A stretch of DNA of 64,000 nucleotides. Origin: Methanocorpusculum sp. GTDB lineage: Archaea; Halobacteriota; Methanomicrobia; Methanomicrobiales; Methanocorpusculaceae. The notes under the pieces are model-generated. The model saw only the letters and a program-made list of their open reading frames with translations. It did no database searches and was not told the DNA's origin. Of this stretch, positions 1 through 8,804 are shown in pieces. Made by a program: the position numbers and the translations under genes. Location: contig JAFQTT010000013.1 of the NCBI GenBank assembly GCA_017408885.1, positions 1-64,000 on the forward strand, given 5' to 3'. Position 1 is the stretch's first letter, and every line of letters begins with the position of its first letter.

Positions 1-78
1 GAACCGAAGTTCGAAGAGAAGAGCTTTCAAGAGAATATTTCATCTCAGAAAGGTGCTCTAACATATTAGTCACCACAA

Positions 79-107
79 CTTATAAACCCTTCGAAGAAAC
101 TTCGAAG
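79..107 (+). promoter_or_regulatory. Putative promoter with two tandem palindromic boxes
   Basis: A TATA-like TTATAAA (about 80-86) is followed by two copies of the 8-bp palindrome CTTCGAAG (89-96 and 100-107), 11 bp apart, about one helical turn. In archaea this position, just downstream of the TATA box and over the expected transcription start, is typical for repressor binding. Related single boxes lie at about 8-14 (GTTCGAAG) and 204-210. No clear gene follows: the hairpin at 121-169 is the first thing a rightward transcript would contain. Function is inferred from spacing only. Confidence 0.4.
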
Positions 108-120
108 AGAGCAAGGCATG

Positions 121-169
121 ACAAGTCCTCAGATTCAGTTTACCTGTATCAGGAAACTGTCTGACTTGT
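121..169 (+). other. Strong bulged hairpin, possible small RNA or RNA element
   Basis: The stretch folds into a stem-loop: ACAAGT (121-126) pairs with ACTTGT (164-169), CAGA (130-133) with TCTG (160-163), CAGTTT (136-141) with AAACTG (154-159) and CCTG (143-146) with CAGG (150-153), leaving a TAT loop. All unpaired bases lie on the 5' side. It follows the promoter-like stretch at 79-107. No T-run follows on either strand, so a plain intrinsic terminator is unlikely. The remainder of 1-219 holds no convincing gene. Confidence 0.4.
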
Positions 170-219
170 GAGGTGACATTGTTGGATCTAGATACATAAA
201 TAAGCTTCGAAATGTCATA

Positions 220-321
220 TCAATAGAAAAATATTGACCCAACAGCAGAAATCAGGATAATTATCATTGCCAAAATCCACAGAATAAGAAAAATACGAAA
301 AATAATTTCTCCTTTACTCAT
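220..321 (-). CDS. 33-residue single-span membrane peptide downstream of scpA
   Basis: A short reading frame begins with ATG 7 bases after the scpA stop; a GGAGGTGA ribosome-binding site overlaps the end of scpA, about 13 bases upstream. The product starts MSKGEIIFR and continues as one strongly hydrophobic span (about residues 8-31) ending IFFY. It would be a single-pass membrane peptide in the SMC-ScpA operon. I recognise no family. Support is the operon position, the ribosome-binding site and a membrane segment in exactly this frame. A link to chromosome segregation, for example membrane anchoring, is speculation. Confidence 0.5.
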   Translation of the reverse strand: MSKGEIIFRIFLILWILAMIIILISAVGSIFFY

Positions 322-328
322 AGAAATA

Positions 329-1075
329 TCAACTCACCTCCATAACATCACCAGTTACAACCACCCATAAATCACCGAAAATCTCCTCCTGCTCTATCTC
401 AACCCTGCCGCCCTGCGCGAGGAAAAGACACGGCAAATAGACCATGTAAAGCGGCCAGTGGAATGCCGCGCAAATCTCAGCAATAGAAACCCCGACATCA
501 CGCGCCTCAGGATTGCGCGCGACAAACTCATAAATTTCCTCTGCAAGCTCCTCATACTTCTCCTCATGAGCAATACCCACAACCTCTTCAGCATCAGGCG
601 AGAATAAATCATCTTCTGAATCAATTAAGCGCTGACGGCGGATTCTTCTGCGCTCCGATTTCTCTGCGAGACGAAGCTGCTTGATTAACTCATAGAGATT
701 CGTATGCCGCTTTCTAACATCCTTCTTCTTAATGCGGCGGTCAATTTCGCGCTCTAAAAGCTCAATTGGTCCAAGTGCGCGCTCTGAAAACTCATCACCC
801 TCACCCTCTTCAAAGAAATCATCCTCGAAATCATCTTCCGGCTCAGGTTCATCCAAGAGCTCGGACTTCATCCTTACAAGAACCGAGAGGTAAAATATAG
901 TAAGTCCTGAAACGCGCAGGCTCATCGCGCGGCGCGCTTCAAGTTCAGCCAAGAACTTCTCTGTTAAGTCTGCAATGTCAATATTCCATGGATCAAGGAC
1001 ACCATCCTTTACCATCTTGACCAGAATAGCAATTGGTTCCTCATTTTCTCCCTGGGGCAGAACAAACTCAGCCAT
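329..1075 (-). CDS. scpA: Segregation and condensation protein A (ScpA, kleisin)
   Basis: A 248-residue kleisin-type protein that in the known family bridges the two head domains of the SMC dimer in the condensin complex of the nucleoid. The N-terminal segment carries the ScpA pattern (EEPIAILVKMVKDG, then DPWNIDIADL near residue 30), followed by an acidic linker, a basic stretch and a C-terminal winged-helix-like region. Its ATG overlaps the smc stop codon by one base (TAATG), so the two are translationally coupled, as expected for subunits of one complex. No scpB is seen in the window. Function follows from family and context. Confidence 0.93.
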   Translation of the reverse strand: MAEFVLPQGENEEPIAILVKMVKDGVLDPWNIDIADLTEKFLAELEARRAMSLRVSGLTIFYLSVLVRMKSELLDEPEPEDDFEDDFFEEGEGDEFSERALGPIELLEREIDRRIKKKDVRKRHTNLYELIKQLRLAEKSERRRIRRQRLIDSEDDLFSPDAEEVVGIAHEEKYEELAEEIYEFVARNPEARDVGVSIAEICAAFHWPLYMVYLPCLFLAQGGRVEIEQEEIFGDLWVVVTGDVMEVS

Positions 1076-4000
1076 TACTCCACCATCTTAACGCCTGTTA
1101 CAAGAGTACTCTTATCACCAGGTCTGACTGTTACGCCCATCATACGGTCTGCTGCCTCAATCATCGGTTTTCTGTGAGATACAATAACAAACTGTGTATC
1201 AGCACAAATCTCGCGGACGAGCTGTGAGAGACGCTCCACATTCAATCCGTCAAGATTGGAATCAATCTCATCCAAAGCATAGAACGGTGCCGGCATGTAC
1301 TGCTGAATTGCGAAGATAAAGGAAAGAGTGGTCAAAGACTTTTCTCCACCAGACATCATGTTTAAGCGGTGAACCTCTTTTCCGCGCGGAGATACCTCAA
1401 AGGTCATGCCGCCTAAGAACGGATCTTCATAATTATCAAGCACAAGACGTCCGTCACCTTCGTTTAAGCGGTGATAGATTCTCTGGAAATTCTCATTAAT
1501 CTCAGTAAACGATTCCATGAACGCATCATGCTTCATCTGACGGAAACTCTCGATTTTGTCCAGAAGTGCCTCGCGTTCGCGTGAAAGCGTGTTTTTCTTC
1601 TCAGTCTTCTCGATAGTCTTCTTCTCGAGCTCATCGAACTGCTCGATTGCAAGCATATTGACATTGCCGAGTTTTCGAATCGCGCGTTCTGTAGTAATGA
1701 TTCCGTCCTGAATCTCAGAAAGCGAGAGTTCGCACTCAATCTCTTCTTCAACCGAGCCTTTCATCTCGGAAATCTCAGCCGCAAGCGATGCAGACTTCTC
1801 ATCGAATGCCGCAATCTGCACTACACACTTCTCCACATCACCCAAGAGTGAAGTGATTCTAAACTGTGCCTCGTCAGCCGCCTCCTGAACGCGTGCCCTC
1901 TCACATGAGAGAGCTTCAAGCTCTCCGGAGAATGCTTTAAGTTCTTCCTCGAATGCAGCAAGAGCTGCCTTTGCTTTGTCAATGTCAGCATAGCATGCAG
2001 AAATTTCTGCATCAAGTTCTGCATTCTTCTCTTCGATTGCAGAACGCTCAGCAGTCTTTTCGTCAACATTCTGTTTGAAGTGACGGCGCTCAAGCATTAC
2101 ATCATTCAATGCGTTAGTCTTGGTCTCAAGACGGCGCTCTGCATTTGACAGATCCTTCTGTGCACGCTGAAACTGCTCGGTTAAGAGATTGAACTCATCC
2201 TCATTCAGGACACTTCGAAGCTCTGCAATTCTTGCGTTCAGTTCTTCAATCTCAGTAGATACTGCATCGATTTCACTCTCGAGAGCAGCAACCTTATCCG
2301 CATTCTCCTTCGAATCGCGCTCAGTTTCTTCTAAGAGACGGGCAGCTTCCACTTCATCAGATGCAATCTTATCGAGCTTTCGTCCGCAGTCTGCAAGCTT
2401 TAACTCCAATGTAGTAATCTTTGAATCAGCAGAAGACCTCTCCTCGCGAAGTCCTTCGGATACAGCACGGTGACGGCTTTCCGCAGATGCCAGGTCAGCC
2501 TCTTCTTCGCGGAGCTCGGCAATCTTTGCAGAAAGCTCCGCAGATTCATGACCGACAGCCACGCCAAATCCACGGATGTTCTTATTAATCGAACCTCCAG
2601 TCATGGCTCCGCCTTTGTCAAGCAGTTCACCATCGAGCGTTACCATGCGGTAGCGTCCCATAAGTCTGCGGCCCGCATCCAGATTTTCTACGACAACAGT
2701 CTGACCGAAGACAAGATTGAAGGCATCACGAAACTCCGGTTCGAAGTCGATTAAATTAATCGCATAGTCAATAATACCGTTTCCGGCAAGAGGCGGAAGC
2801 GGAGGCTGAATCTTCATCTTGTTCAACGGAAGGAATGTCAGACGTCCAAGCCTTTCTTCTTTTAAGTAGCGGATTGCATTTGCTCCAGTCTGGTCAGTGT
2901 CAACAATTACATTATTGAGACGGCCACCGGCTGCAATGTTTAAGGCAACGGTGTGCTGCGCATTAAGGACTTTTCCCAACCTGGAAACAGTACCATACAC
3001 ACCATCCATGCCGGAAACAGCAGAGATTGCACGATCAGACGCCCCTGATGCCTGCTGATGTGCTTCAAGCTGCATCTGTCTTTTAGACAGACGTGAGATT
3101 TCCTCGCGGATTCCATCCAGTAGTTTTCTTGAGTGAAGCATCTGGCGCTCGGCTTCGGCAATCTGTTTGGTGATTACTGCCTTTTCTTCGCGGGCATCTG
3201 AGATTTCACCTTCAAGACGTGAGATTTCAGAAGTAACCTCCAAACGTTCTTCGGCAAGTGAGCCCTGCTCGCGCTGATACTTCTCAAGCTCATTTCGCCT
3301 GACACGGCTTGCTTCGATAATTCCGTCACGCTGGACAACAATAGCTCCGCGGCTTTCTTTCTTTGTTTCGACCCAGGACATCAAGTCAACAAGTTCTGCC
3401 TGAGCTCCTTTAGAGTCGCGGCTCTTCTTGTTTACAAGCTCCTGTGCTTTTTCTAAAACCTTTTTCTGAGCTTCGACCTCCATTGCGAGGTTAGCACGGT
3501 CAATCTGAAGAGTCTGCGCTTCACGGTTCTTGTCGTTGTAGGAGTTCTGGTGCCTTAGAATCTCCATGTAAAGCGCATTTATCTTTGCAAGATTCTGCTC
3601 TTTGTCCTTTCTGCGGCGGGAGATGGTGTCTTCTGCCACACGGATATTTGCTTTTTCAGCCTCCTGACCAGATATTATGGAAAGATATGCAGGCCCCTGT
3701 TTTTCTGCAATCTTTTTGTCGATATCTGCAACCTCTTCGCGGCGTGCATCACGTTCGTTTTCCTCCATTCTGATGCTTTCCTCAAACATCGCTTTTCTGC
3801 CTTCCTGATCGGCACGAGATGATGCAATTATGGAAAGTTCGGTCTCAAGGTTTCTTATACCTGCTATTTTTCGTGCGGCATTTAAGTAGTCGAGCTCTTT
3901 TTTGAGGTTCTGATACTTTACAGCATCCTCGCGGGCGGAGCTTAACTCATCCAGACGCCTGGCATAATCTTCTAAGAGAAGTTCCTCACGCTCGATTTTT

Positions 4001-4524
4001 GCTCTGACCTGTTCAAGCTCGACTAATGCCTGCTCTTTTTTAGTGTCGAATGCGGCAACGCCTGCAATCTCATCAATGATGCCGCGACGGTCACGGTCGC
4101 TCATATTCATAATGCGGGTGATATCTCCCTGCATTACAACGTTGTAACCGTGAGGACGGATTCCGTTCTTTGCCAGATACTCGAGGATTTCGGTCTGCGA
4201 ACTGGTCTTTTCGTTTAGGTAGTAATATGAGTATGTAGATGATGCAGTCTGTTTGATTCTGCGTCGGATTTTTGTACCGTCGGAGAATTCAAGTGTGACT
4301 TCTGCAGTGTTTTTGCCGGATGTGAAGTTGATAAAGTCCGTTATTGTGTCAGCGCGAAGTGAACGGGATGAAGAGAGTGCGAGTACAAAGAGAATAGCAT
4401 CTATGATATTGCTTTTTCCAGAACCGTTAGGTCCTGATACGACAGTGTACCCTTCAAAAAAAGGAATTTTGGTTTTCCTTGCAAAGGATTTGAAGTTGTC
4501 AATCTCAACCTGGACGATGTGCAA
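1075..4524 (-). CDS. smc: Chromosome segregation ATPase SMC
   Basis: An 1149-residue structural-maintenance-of-chromosomes ATPase, normal length for the family. Visible parts are Walker A GPNGSGKS (31-38), a long coiled coil, a hinge around residues 490-660 with glycine-rich GGAMTGGSI, a second coiled coil, then the ABC signature MSGGEKS and Walker B with YALDEID near the C terminus. It compacts and segregates DNA as a dimer closed by ScpA. It sits in a leftward operon after a coiled-coil protein (14-base gap) and before scpA (one-base overlap). Identification is secure from motifs and length. Confidence 0.97.
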   Translation of the reverse strand: MHIVQVEIDNFKSFARKTKIPFFEGYTVVSGPNGSGKSNIIDAILFVLALSSSRSLRADTITDFINFTSGKNTAEVTLEFSDGTKIRRRIKQTASSTYSYYYLNEKTSSQTEILEYLAKNGIRPHGYNVVMQGDITRIMNMSDRDRRGIIDEIAGVAAFDTKKEQALVELEQVRAKIEREELLLEDYARRLDELSSAREDAVKYQNLKKELDYLNAARKIAGIRNLETELSIIASSRADQEGRKAMFEESIRMEENERDARREEVADIDKKIAEKQGPAYLSIISGQEAEKANIRVAEDTISRRRKDKEQNLAKINALYMEILRHQNSYNDKNREAQTLQIDRANLAMEVEAQKKVLEKAQELVNKKSRDSKGAQAELVDLMSWVETKKESRGAIVVQRDGIIEASRVRRNELEKYQREQGSLAEERLEVTSEISRLEGEISDAREEKAVITKQIAEAERQMLHSRKLLDGIREEISRLSKRQMQLEAHQQASGASDRAISAVSGMDGVYGTVSRLGKVLNAQHTVALNIAAGGRLNNVIVDTDQTGANAIRYLKEERLGRLTFLPLNKMKIQPPLPPLAGNGIIDYAINLIDFEPEFRDAFNLVFGQTVVVENLDAGRRLMGRYRMVTLDGELLDKGGAMTGGSINKNIRGFGVAVGHESAELSAKIAELREEEADLASAESRHRAVSEGLREERSSADSKITTLELKLADCGRKLDKIASDEVEAARLLEETERDSKENADKVAALESEIDAVSTEIEELNARIAELRSVLNEDEFNLLTEQFQRAQKDLSNAERRLETKTNALNDVMLERRHFKQNVDEKTAERSAIEEKNAELDAEISACYADIDKAKAALAAFEEELKAFSGELEALSCERARVQEAADEAQFRITSLLGDVEKCVVQIAAFDEKSASLAAEISEMKGSVEEEIECELSLSEIQDGIITTERAIRKLGNVNMLAIEQFDELEKKTIEKTEKKNTLSREREALLDKIESFRQMKHDAFMESFTEINENFQRIYHRLNEGDGRLVLDNYEDPFLGGMTFEVSPRGKEVHRLNMMSGGEKSLTTLSFIFAIQQYMPAPFYALDEIDSNLDGLNVERLSQLVREICADTQFVIVSHRKPMIEAADRMMGVTVRPGDKSTLVTGVKMVE

Positions 4525-4538
4525 CGCTTCAATCCTCT

Positions 4539-5234
4539 TCAGCGGTCAAGGTCTAAGGTGTCGTCTTCGTCTGCTTCAATTACAGCGTGTGAGTCTGCAC
4601 GGATTGCAGATGAACGGGATGCACGGCCTGGCTGATACCCTGTTCCGGCAACGATGACATTCTGTGCTTTTGTCTTTCTGCGCTTCAGAATTGTTCCGTC
4701 CGGCTGCATGACAAACTCGTATTCACCAGCTTTGAGGTGTTCGATGTCTTCTTCAATCGGTGCCGGAGTTGGTGCCGGCTCTGGTACAGGAGATGAGATA
4801 CGGCGCTCCGGTACAGCCTGCGGAGCAGGAGCGGAGACAGGTCTGCGAATCGGATTGCGTGCTGCAGCAGGGGCCTGAGGTACTGCCGGTGCTTCCCGTG
4901 CCGGAGCTGCCTGGATTCCGCGGCCGGTCTGTGCAGGTTCTGCTTCCGGTTTTCTGATGCCGCCTCTGATGATTGTTTCCGGATGGCTCTTTACAGGGGC
5001 GCCTCCGAGTTTTTCGATCTGGGCACTTAATCTGCGGGTCACAGATTTGAGATCCAGGAGTTCTTCGGTTAATCCGTTTACGAGCGCTTCGAGTTCTCTT
5101 ACTTTCCGCTCGAGTGCGATAGTGTTGTCAGGAACGGCAGCAGGCACCGGCTGTTCCTTTTGTTCTGCTTTTCTAAGCTGTTCACGTTCCTGTTCTGCAA
5201 GTTCGTGTTCGAGGAATTTCATGCGGGTATTCAT
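4539..5234 (-). CDS. Coiled-coil, proline-rich protein of the smc operon
   Basis: A 231-residue protein of unknown function, first gene of the SMC operon. Residues 1-90 are charged and predicted helical or coiled-coil; about 95-165 is a low-complexity linker rich in Pro and Ala; the C-terminal third has a conserved-looking segment (EYEFVMQPDGTILKRRK) followed by an acidic tail ending DDTLDLDR. No catalytic motif, membrane span or signal peptide is visible. The 14-base spacing to smc implies co-transcription, so an accessory role to SMC-ScpA is a reasonable guess. I do not recognise a named family. Confidence 0.75.
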   Translation of the reverse strand: MNTRMKFLEHELAEQEREQLRKAEQKEQPVPAAVPDNTIALERKVRELEALVNGLTEELLDLKSVTRRLSAQIEKLGGAPVKSHPETIIRGGIRKPEAEPAQTGRGIQAAPAREAPAVPQAPAAARNPIRRPVSAPAPQAVPERRISSPVPEPAPTPAPIEEDIEHLKAGEYEFVMQPDGTILKRRKTKAQNVIVAGTGYQPGRASRSSAIRADSHAVIEADEDDTLDLDR

Positions 5235-5373
5235 TGTGGGCGTCCAAAATTAATTACTAGGTTTTTCGGTTATTATTCTATATTAGGTTTTTGATTCACG
5301 GTGTTTTACTATTGGGAGAGATGTGATGTGGAACGAGGAGAATGTTCTTCTCTTTAGAGGATAATATATCTGT

Positions 5374-5970
5374 ATGTCACGCCGCCCTGTTGTATCTGTT
5401 ATAGGAGACGGAAGTCTGGATAAGGATTCTGCGAAATACCAGTTCGCCTATGATTTAGGCGAATCACTCGTGTCTGCCGGTTACCGTGTTATATCAGGCG
5501 GGCTTTCAGGAGTTATGGAGGCAGTATTTGCCGGAGCTCATGCATCTCCGGTGTATCGGGACGGAGATACTATAGCTGTTCTTCCAGGGAACAATCCGGA
5601 TGAGGCGAATGAATTCGCAGATATTGTGATCGCTTCAGGACTTGACCATGCAAGGAATTTCATTGTGGCAAACTCTGATGCGGTAATTGCTGTTGGGGGC
5701 GGAGCAGGTACGCTTTCCGAGATATCTTATGCATGGGTGATGAAGCGTCTGATTTTAGCTTATCGCGTTCCATGGGCTAAGAGAAGCAGTCTTCAATTTA
5801 CGGACTGGAGTGCGGTTGTTGCGGATAAAAAGCTGGATGATAAGGTGCGATATCCTGAGATTGAAGACGATAAGATTTTTGGAGTAAGTTCTGCACGTGA
5901 GGTGATATCTATTCTGACAGAGAAGATGCCTTTGTATAATCAAAGGCCCAAAATGGCTGGGAAGCGGTAA
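5374..5970 (+). CDS. SLOG/LOG-fold protein (TIGR00725 family)
   Basis: A 198-residue Rossmann-like protein of the lysine-decarboxylase-like (SLOG) superfamily. Marks are a nucleotide-binding start (VVSVIGDGS), GGLSGVMEA near 42-50, ARN near 93-95 and the superfamily motif GGGAGTLSE at 108-116. Relatives include LOG cytokinin-activating phosphoribohydrolases and molybdenum cofactor carrier-like proteins, so nucleotide or cofactor binding is expected but the substrate is unknown. It is divergent from the smc operon and monocistronic. I place it in the TIGR00725 group on motif order and length, without assigning a reaction. Confidence 0.8.
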   Translation: MSRRPVVSVIGDGSLDKDSAKYQFAYDLGESLVSAGYRVISGGLSGVMEAVFAGAHASPVYRDGDTIAVLPGNNPDEANEFADIVIASGLDHARNFIVANSDAVIAVGGGAGTLSEISYAWVMKRLILAYRVPWAKRSSLQFTDWSAVVADKKLDDKVRYPEIEDDKIFGVSSAREVISILTEKMPLYNQRPKMAGKR

Positions 5971-6304
5971 TGACATGATGTCTGAATAAAGAAAAAAAAT
6001 GGAATAACACATTCAAATATAACCAAATCCCGCAGCAGGTTGAGAATCAATAATTTCCATACATATCCTCTTTTCATTCCGGCAAAATTCAAAAATCCTA
6101 TATTACACGAAGTCCGAAATAAAAATAAATCATTCAAAACACACACATTTTATCAAAATAAATACGGCAAAAATATACAAAAATTGAAAAATACCCCAAC
6201 CGAAAAAGTGCCTCGAATCCCACATATTTATATTCAGAAAACATATGAATTATTTGCAGGACTAACAAACCTGTAAAGAAAAAAGAACCATCCAGGGAAA
6301 AAAA
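5971..6304. other. AT-rich intergenic region ahead of the bile salt hydrolase
   Basis: This 334-bp gap has A-runs and no convincing gene on either strand. A TATA-like CATATTTATATTC near 6221-6233 probably drives the hydrolase gene, giving a leader of about 45 bases; GGGA lies just before its ATG. Short overlapping frames here have AT-driven composition and no recognisable protein. Confidence 0.5.
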
Positions 6305-7279
6305 ATGTGTACCGCTGCCGATTACAAAACTGCCGACCACTACTTCGGACGCAACCTCGACCTTGAGTACTCGTATAACGAAACAGTCACGGTCACTCCA
6401 AGAAACTATCCGTTTCACTTCAGATGCGGCACAGATATAACCTCCCACCATGCCATTATCGGTGTCGCATTCGTAGTAGATAACTACCCGCTCTACTACG
6501 ACGCAGTAAACGAAAAAGGACTTGGAATTGCAGCCCTCAACTTTCCGGGAAACGCCGACTACAAACCGGAAACAGAAGGCAAGGATAACATCGCACCATT
6601 CGAACTTATCCCGTGGATTCTTTCACAGTGCTCAAGTGTATCCGAAGCAGAAAAACTCCTTTCCCGCATCAATATAACCAATAAAAACTTTAGTGACACG
6701 TTACCACTCTCACCCCTTCACTGGATGATAGCCGACAAAAACCGCGCAGTTACCGTAGAAACGGTAACTGAAGGCGTCAAAGTATTTGAAAATCCCGTCC
6801 ATGTACTAACCAACAACCCCGGATTTGACATGCAGATGTTTTCCTTAAACAACTACATGTCATGCTCAGCCAAACCTCCGCAGAATTCTTTCTCTACACA
6901 CCTCAGCCTCGAAACCTACAGCCGCGGGATGGGTGGAATTGGTCTCCCAGGAGACCTCTCATCCCAGTCCCGCTTTATCAAAGCTGCTTTCACCCGTGCA
7001 AATTCCGTTTCCAAAACCTCAGAGTCGGAAAGCATCAGTCAGTTCTTCCATATCTTAGGCTCCGTTGCCCAGCAGCGGGGATGCGTAGATCTTGGAAAAA
7101 ATCAATACGAATATACCATCTATACCTCATGCTGTAACACGGATAAAGGAATCTTCTACTACACCACATATGAAAACAGTCAGATCTCAGCTGTTGACAT
7201 GCGAAAAGAAGACCTTGATTCCAAAAAACTGGTCTCCTACCCAATGATAAAAGACCAGCAGATAAAAATGCAGAACTAA
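6305..7279 (+). CDS. bsh: Choloylglycine (bile salt) hydrolase family protein
   Basis: A 324-residue Ntn-hydrolase that cleaves the amide bond of conjugated bile salts in characterised relatives (penicillin V acylase is a sister activity). After removal of Met1 the nucleophile would be Cys2 (MCTAADY). Arg16 and Asp19 lie in FGRNLD, a conserved Asn in AALNF, the paired Asn in TNNPGFD near 170-175, and the active-site Arg in DLSSQSRFIKAAF. All expected catalytic positions and the full length are present, so it should be active. There is no signal peptide. It is monocistronic. Methanogens living in animal guts are known to carry such genes; lateral acquisition from gut bacteria is inferred. Confidence 0.92.
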   Translation: MCTAADYKTADHYFGRNLDLEYSYNETVTVTPRNYPFHFRCGTDITSHHAIIGVAFVVDNYPLYYDAVNEKGLGIAALNFPGNADYKPETEGKDNIAPFELIPWILSQCSSVSEAEKLLSRINITNKNFSDTLPLSPLHWMIADKNRAVTVETVTEGVKVFENPVHVLTNNPGFDMQMFSLNNYMSCSAKPPQNSFSTHLSLETYSRGMGGIGLPGDLSSQSRFIKAAFTRANSVSKTSESESISQFFHILGSVAQQRGCVDLGKNQYEYTIYTSCCNTDKGIFYYTTYENSQISAVDMRKEDLDSKKLVSYPMIKDQQIKMQN

Positions 7280-7300
7280 AAGGGGATTTGCCGACCCCTT

Positions 7301-8050
7301 TTATTCTCTGACTATTACATCCTCTTTTTCAGCAAATGGACTTTTTCTCAAAGACAGCGAGAAAAGATACGGATAATGCTCTGCAAGATACTCCATATGA
7401 GATATCCAGACATCGCAAAGCGAACAGTAAACACGACTGATATCTCCCGTCAGATGACCTATATCTGATTTTGGAAGATTTGCAAACTCCCCTCTTCCGT
7501 CAAGCTCCTCGCTTAAATGGAACAAAGCCTGCATAAGTTCAGTAATCTTTCCATGCTCCAGAAACACCGGATTTTCAACTAACCGCAGCAGGAATTCGTG
7601 ATTGACCCGGAGAAGTTCTCTAATCTCTTCGAAGTCATCTGTTTCAGGCTGAAGACGACTGCAATGATTTTCAATGACCTCACGTGCATTCGCATACTCT
7701 TTTCTGGTCCAGCTCTTCTGCACATTCATAACGGATTTGAGATTGTTAGATGCTGTATCACAGCGGACAAAGATTCGAAGCAGCTTTGAACCAAACTCCG
7801 AGAAGAAAAGACCCACAATCATCTTCATCTTCTCCTGCTGTTCCTTCTTTGCACGCATGGAAAGCAGGCTGTTTAAGATTAAAGTTACCAGAAGAACATT
7901 GAGCGGCAGGAAACCAAGCGCATTGAAGATGTAGGTTGCAGTATTGCTCGTGCCGTCATCTCCTATTATGAGGAATTTTAATGTGTAGATGATAATTGTC
8001 GCCGCAATTAAGCAGAGCGAGAGTTTCATCTCCCATGAAAATTTCTTCAA
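7301..8050 (-). CDS. Membrane protein of unknown function, two N-terminal spans
   Basis: A 249-residue protein with two hydrophobic segments (about residues 9-30 and 40-62) followed by a long soluble, mostly helical cytoplasmic part with no recognised catalytic motif. I choose the TTG start at 8050 because it overlaps the upstream stop codon (TTGA) and has a GGAGGG ribosome-binding site 6 bases before it; the next Met is codon 8. It is translationally coupled to the TIM-barrel gene upstream. I recognise only a conserved hypothetical type; function unknown. Confidence 0.75.
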   Translation of the reverse strand: MKKFSWEMKLSLCLIAATIIIYTLKFLIIGDDGTSNTATYIFNALGFLPLNVLLVTLILNSLLSMRAKKEQQEKMKMIVGLFFSEFGSKLLRIFVRCDTASNNLKSVMNVQKSWTRKEYANAREVIENHCSRLQPETDDFEEIRELLRVNHEFLLRLVENPVFLEHGKITELMQALFHLSEELDGRGEFANLPKSDIGHLTGDISRVYCSLCDVWISHMEYLAEHYPYLFSLSLRKSPFAEKEDVIVRE

Positions 8051-8769
8051 AGAAGTCCCTCCAGAACCTTTGCTGAGGCAAGGGATGCTTCAAGTGTTGC
8101 GCACTCAATAACAGGGCACTCAACACCAAACCTCAAAATTGCCTCTGCCACCTTTAGAGTATCAATATTTCCCTCTCCAAACGCAGCATGAGAATCTGAT
8201 TTTCCGTCATTATCATGCACATGAATATGCATAAACGGCACATCAAGGAACGAATCAAGCGTTCCGCACTCATTTGCATGTCCGATATCCAGACAGAACG
8301 GAGTATCACCGACAAGCGGTATGTCGCTTTTGTCTTTCAGGAAAAAGTAGCCCCAGTTACCCATATTCTCCACACAGCAGGTAACACCTGCATCTTCTGC
8401 ATACTCATTAATTGCCTCAAGAGATTTCTTCAACGACGAAACAGCCTTATCATACTCTTCAGTAAAAGCATAATATCCCGGATGGAAAACAACCGTCTTG
8501 GAATCTGCTGCAACTGCAAGCTCAATGCTGTCACAGATAATCTCTTCAGATGCGCGGCGGATTGGTTCTAAGACGGATGCGATGTTTACACTTCTTGCCG
8601 GAGCATGAATGCTGTATGTAAATGAATGTGAGAGAAGCGGTTCTGCATTTTCTATGTAGTGCCTTCCGTCATTCATGACCTCGACATGAGATGTATGCGG
8701 TTCTAGTGCAGACAGTGCTTCGTCAAGTGTCATGGATGACAGACAATGAGTGGAGAAGGAAAAGGGCAT
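8047..8769 (-). CDS. TIM-barrel sugar-phosphate isomerase/endonuclease IV-like protein
   Basis: A 240-residue protein of the AP-endonuclease-2/xylose-isomerase-like TIM-barrel superfamily. Metal-ligand-like positions appear in order: VFHPGYY, CVENMGNWG, CLDIGHANECG, FMHIHVHDNDG and VIECAT at the end. Members include sugar isomerases and epimerases; the substrate here cannot be told. The frame stays open to 8880, but I choose the Met at 8769: it begins MPFSFSTHCLS, typical of the fold, and a TATA-like box at 8796-8804 sits about 31 bases before it, implying a leaderless mRNA. Coupled to the following membrane protein by a 4-base overlap. Confidence 0.8.
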   Translation of the reverse strand: MPFSFSTHCLSSMTLDEALSALEPHTSHVEVMNDGRHYIENAEPLLSHSFTYSIHAPARSVNIASVLEPIRRASEEIICDSIELAVAADSKTVVFHPGYYAFTEEYDKAVSSLKKSLEAINEYAEDAGVTCCVENMGNWGYFFLKDKSDIPLVGDTPFCLDIGHANECGTLDSFLDVPFMHIHVHDNDGKSDSHAAFGEGNIDTLKVAEAILRFGVECPVIECATLEASLASAKVLEGLL

Positions 8770-8795
8770 GATACTATAGAATATGTATGGGCGGG

Positions 8796-8804
8796 ATAAA
8801 TATG
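8796..8804 (-). promoter_or_regulatory. TATA box for the TIM-barrel gene
   Basis: On the minus strand CATATTTAT lies about 31 bases before the Met codon at 8769. The usual archaeal TATA-to-start-site distance of 25-30 places transcription initiation at or next to that codon, which excludes the upstream in-frame starts. Confidence 0.55.

Noticed and set aside
118-171. 17-residue frame MTSPQIQFTCIRKLSDL over the hairpin
   Set aside because: Too short and fully covered by the stem-loop; no supporting signal.
6040-6451. Overlapping frames before and within the bile salt hydrolase gene
   Set aside because: AT-driven open frames with no family resemblance, one antisense to the hydrolase.
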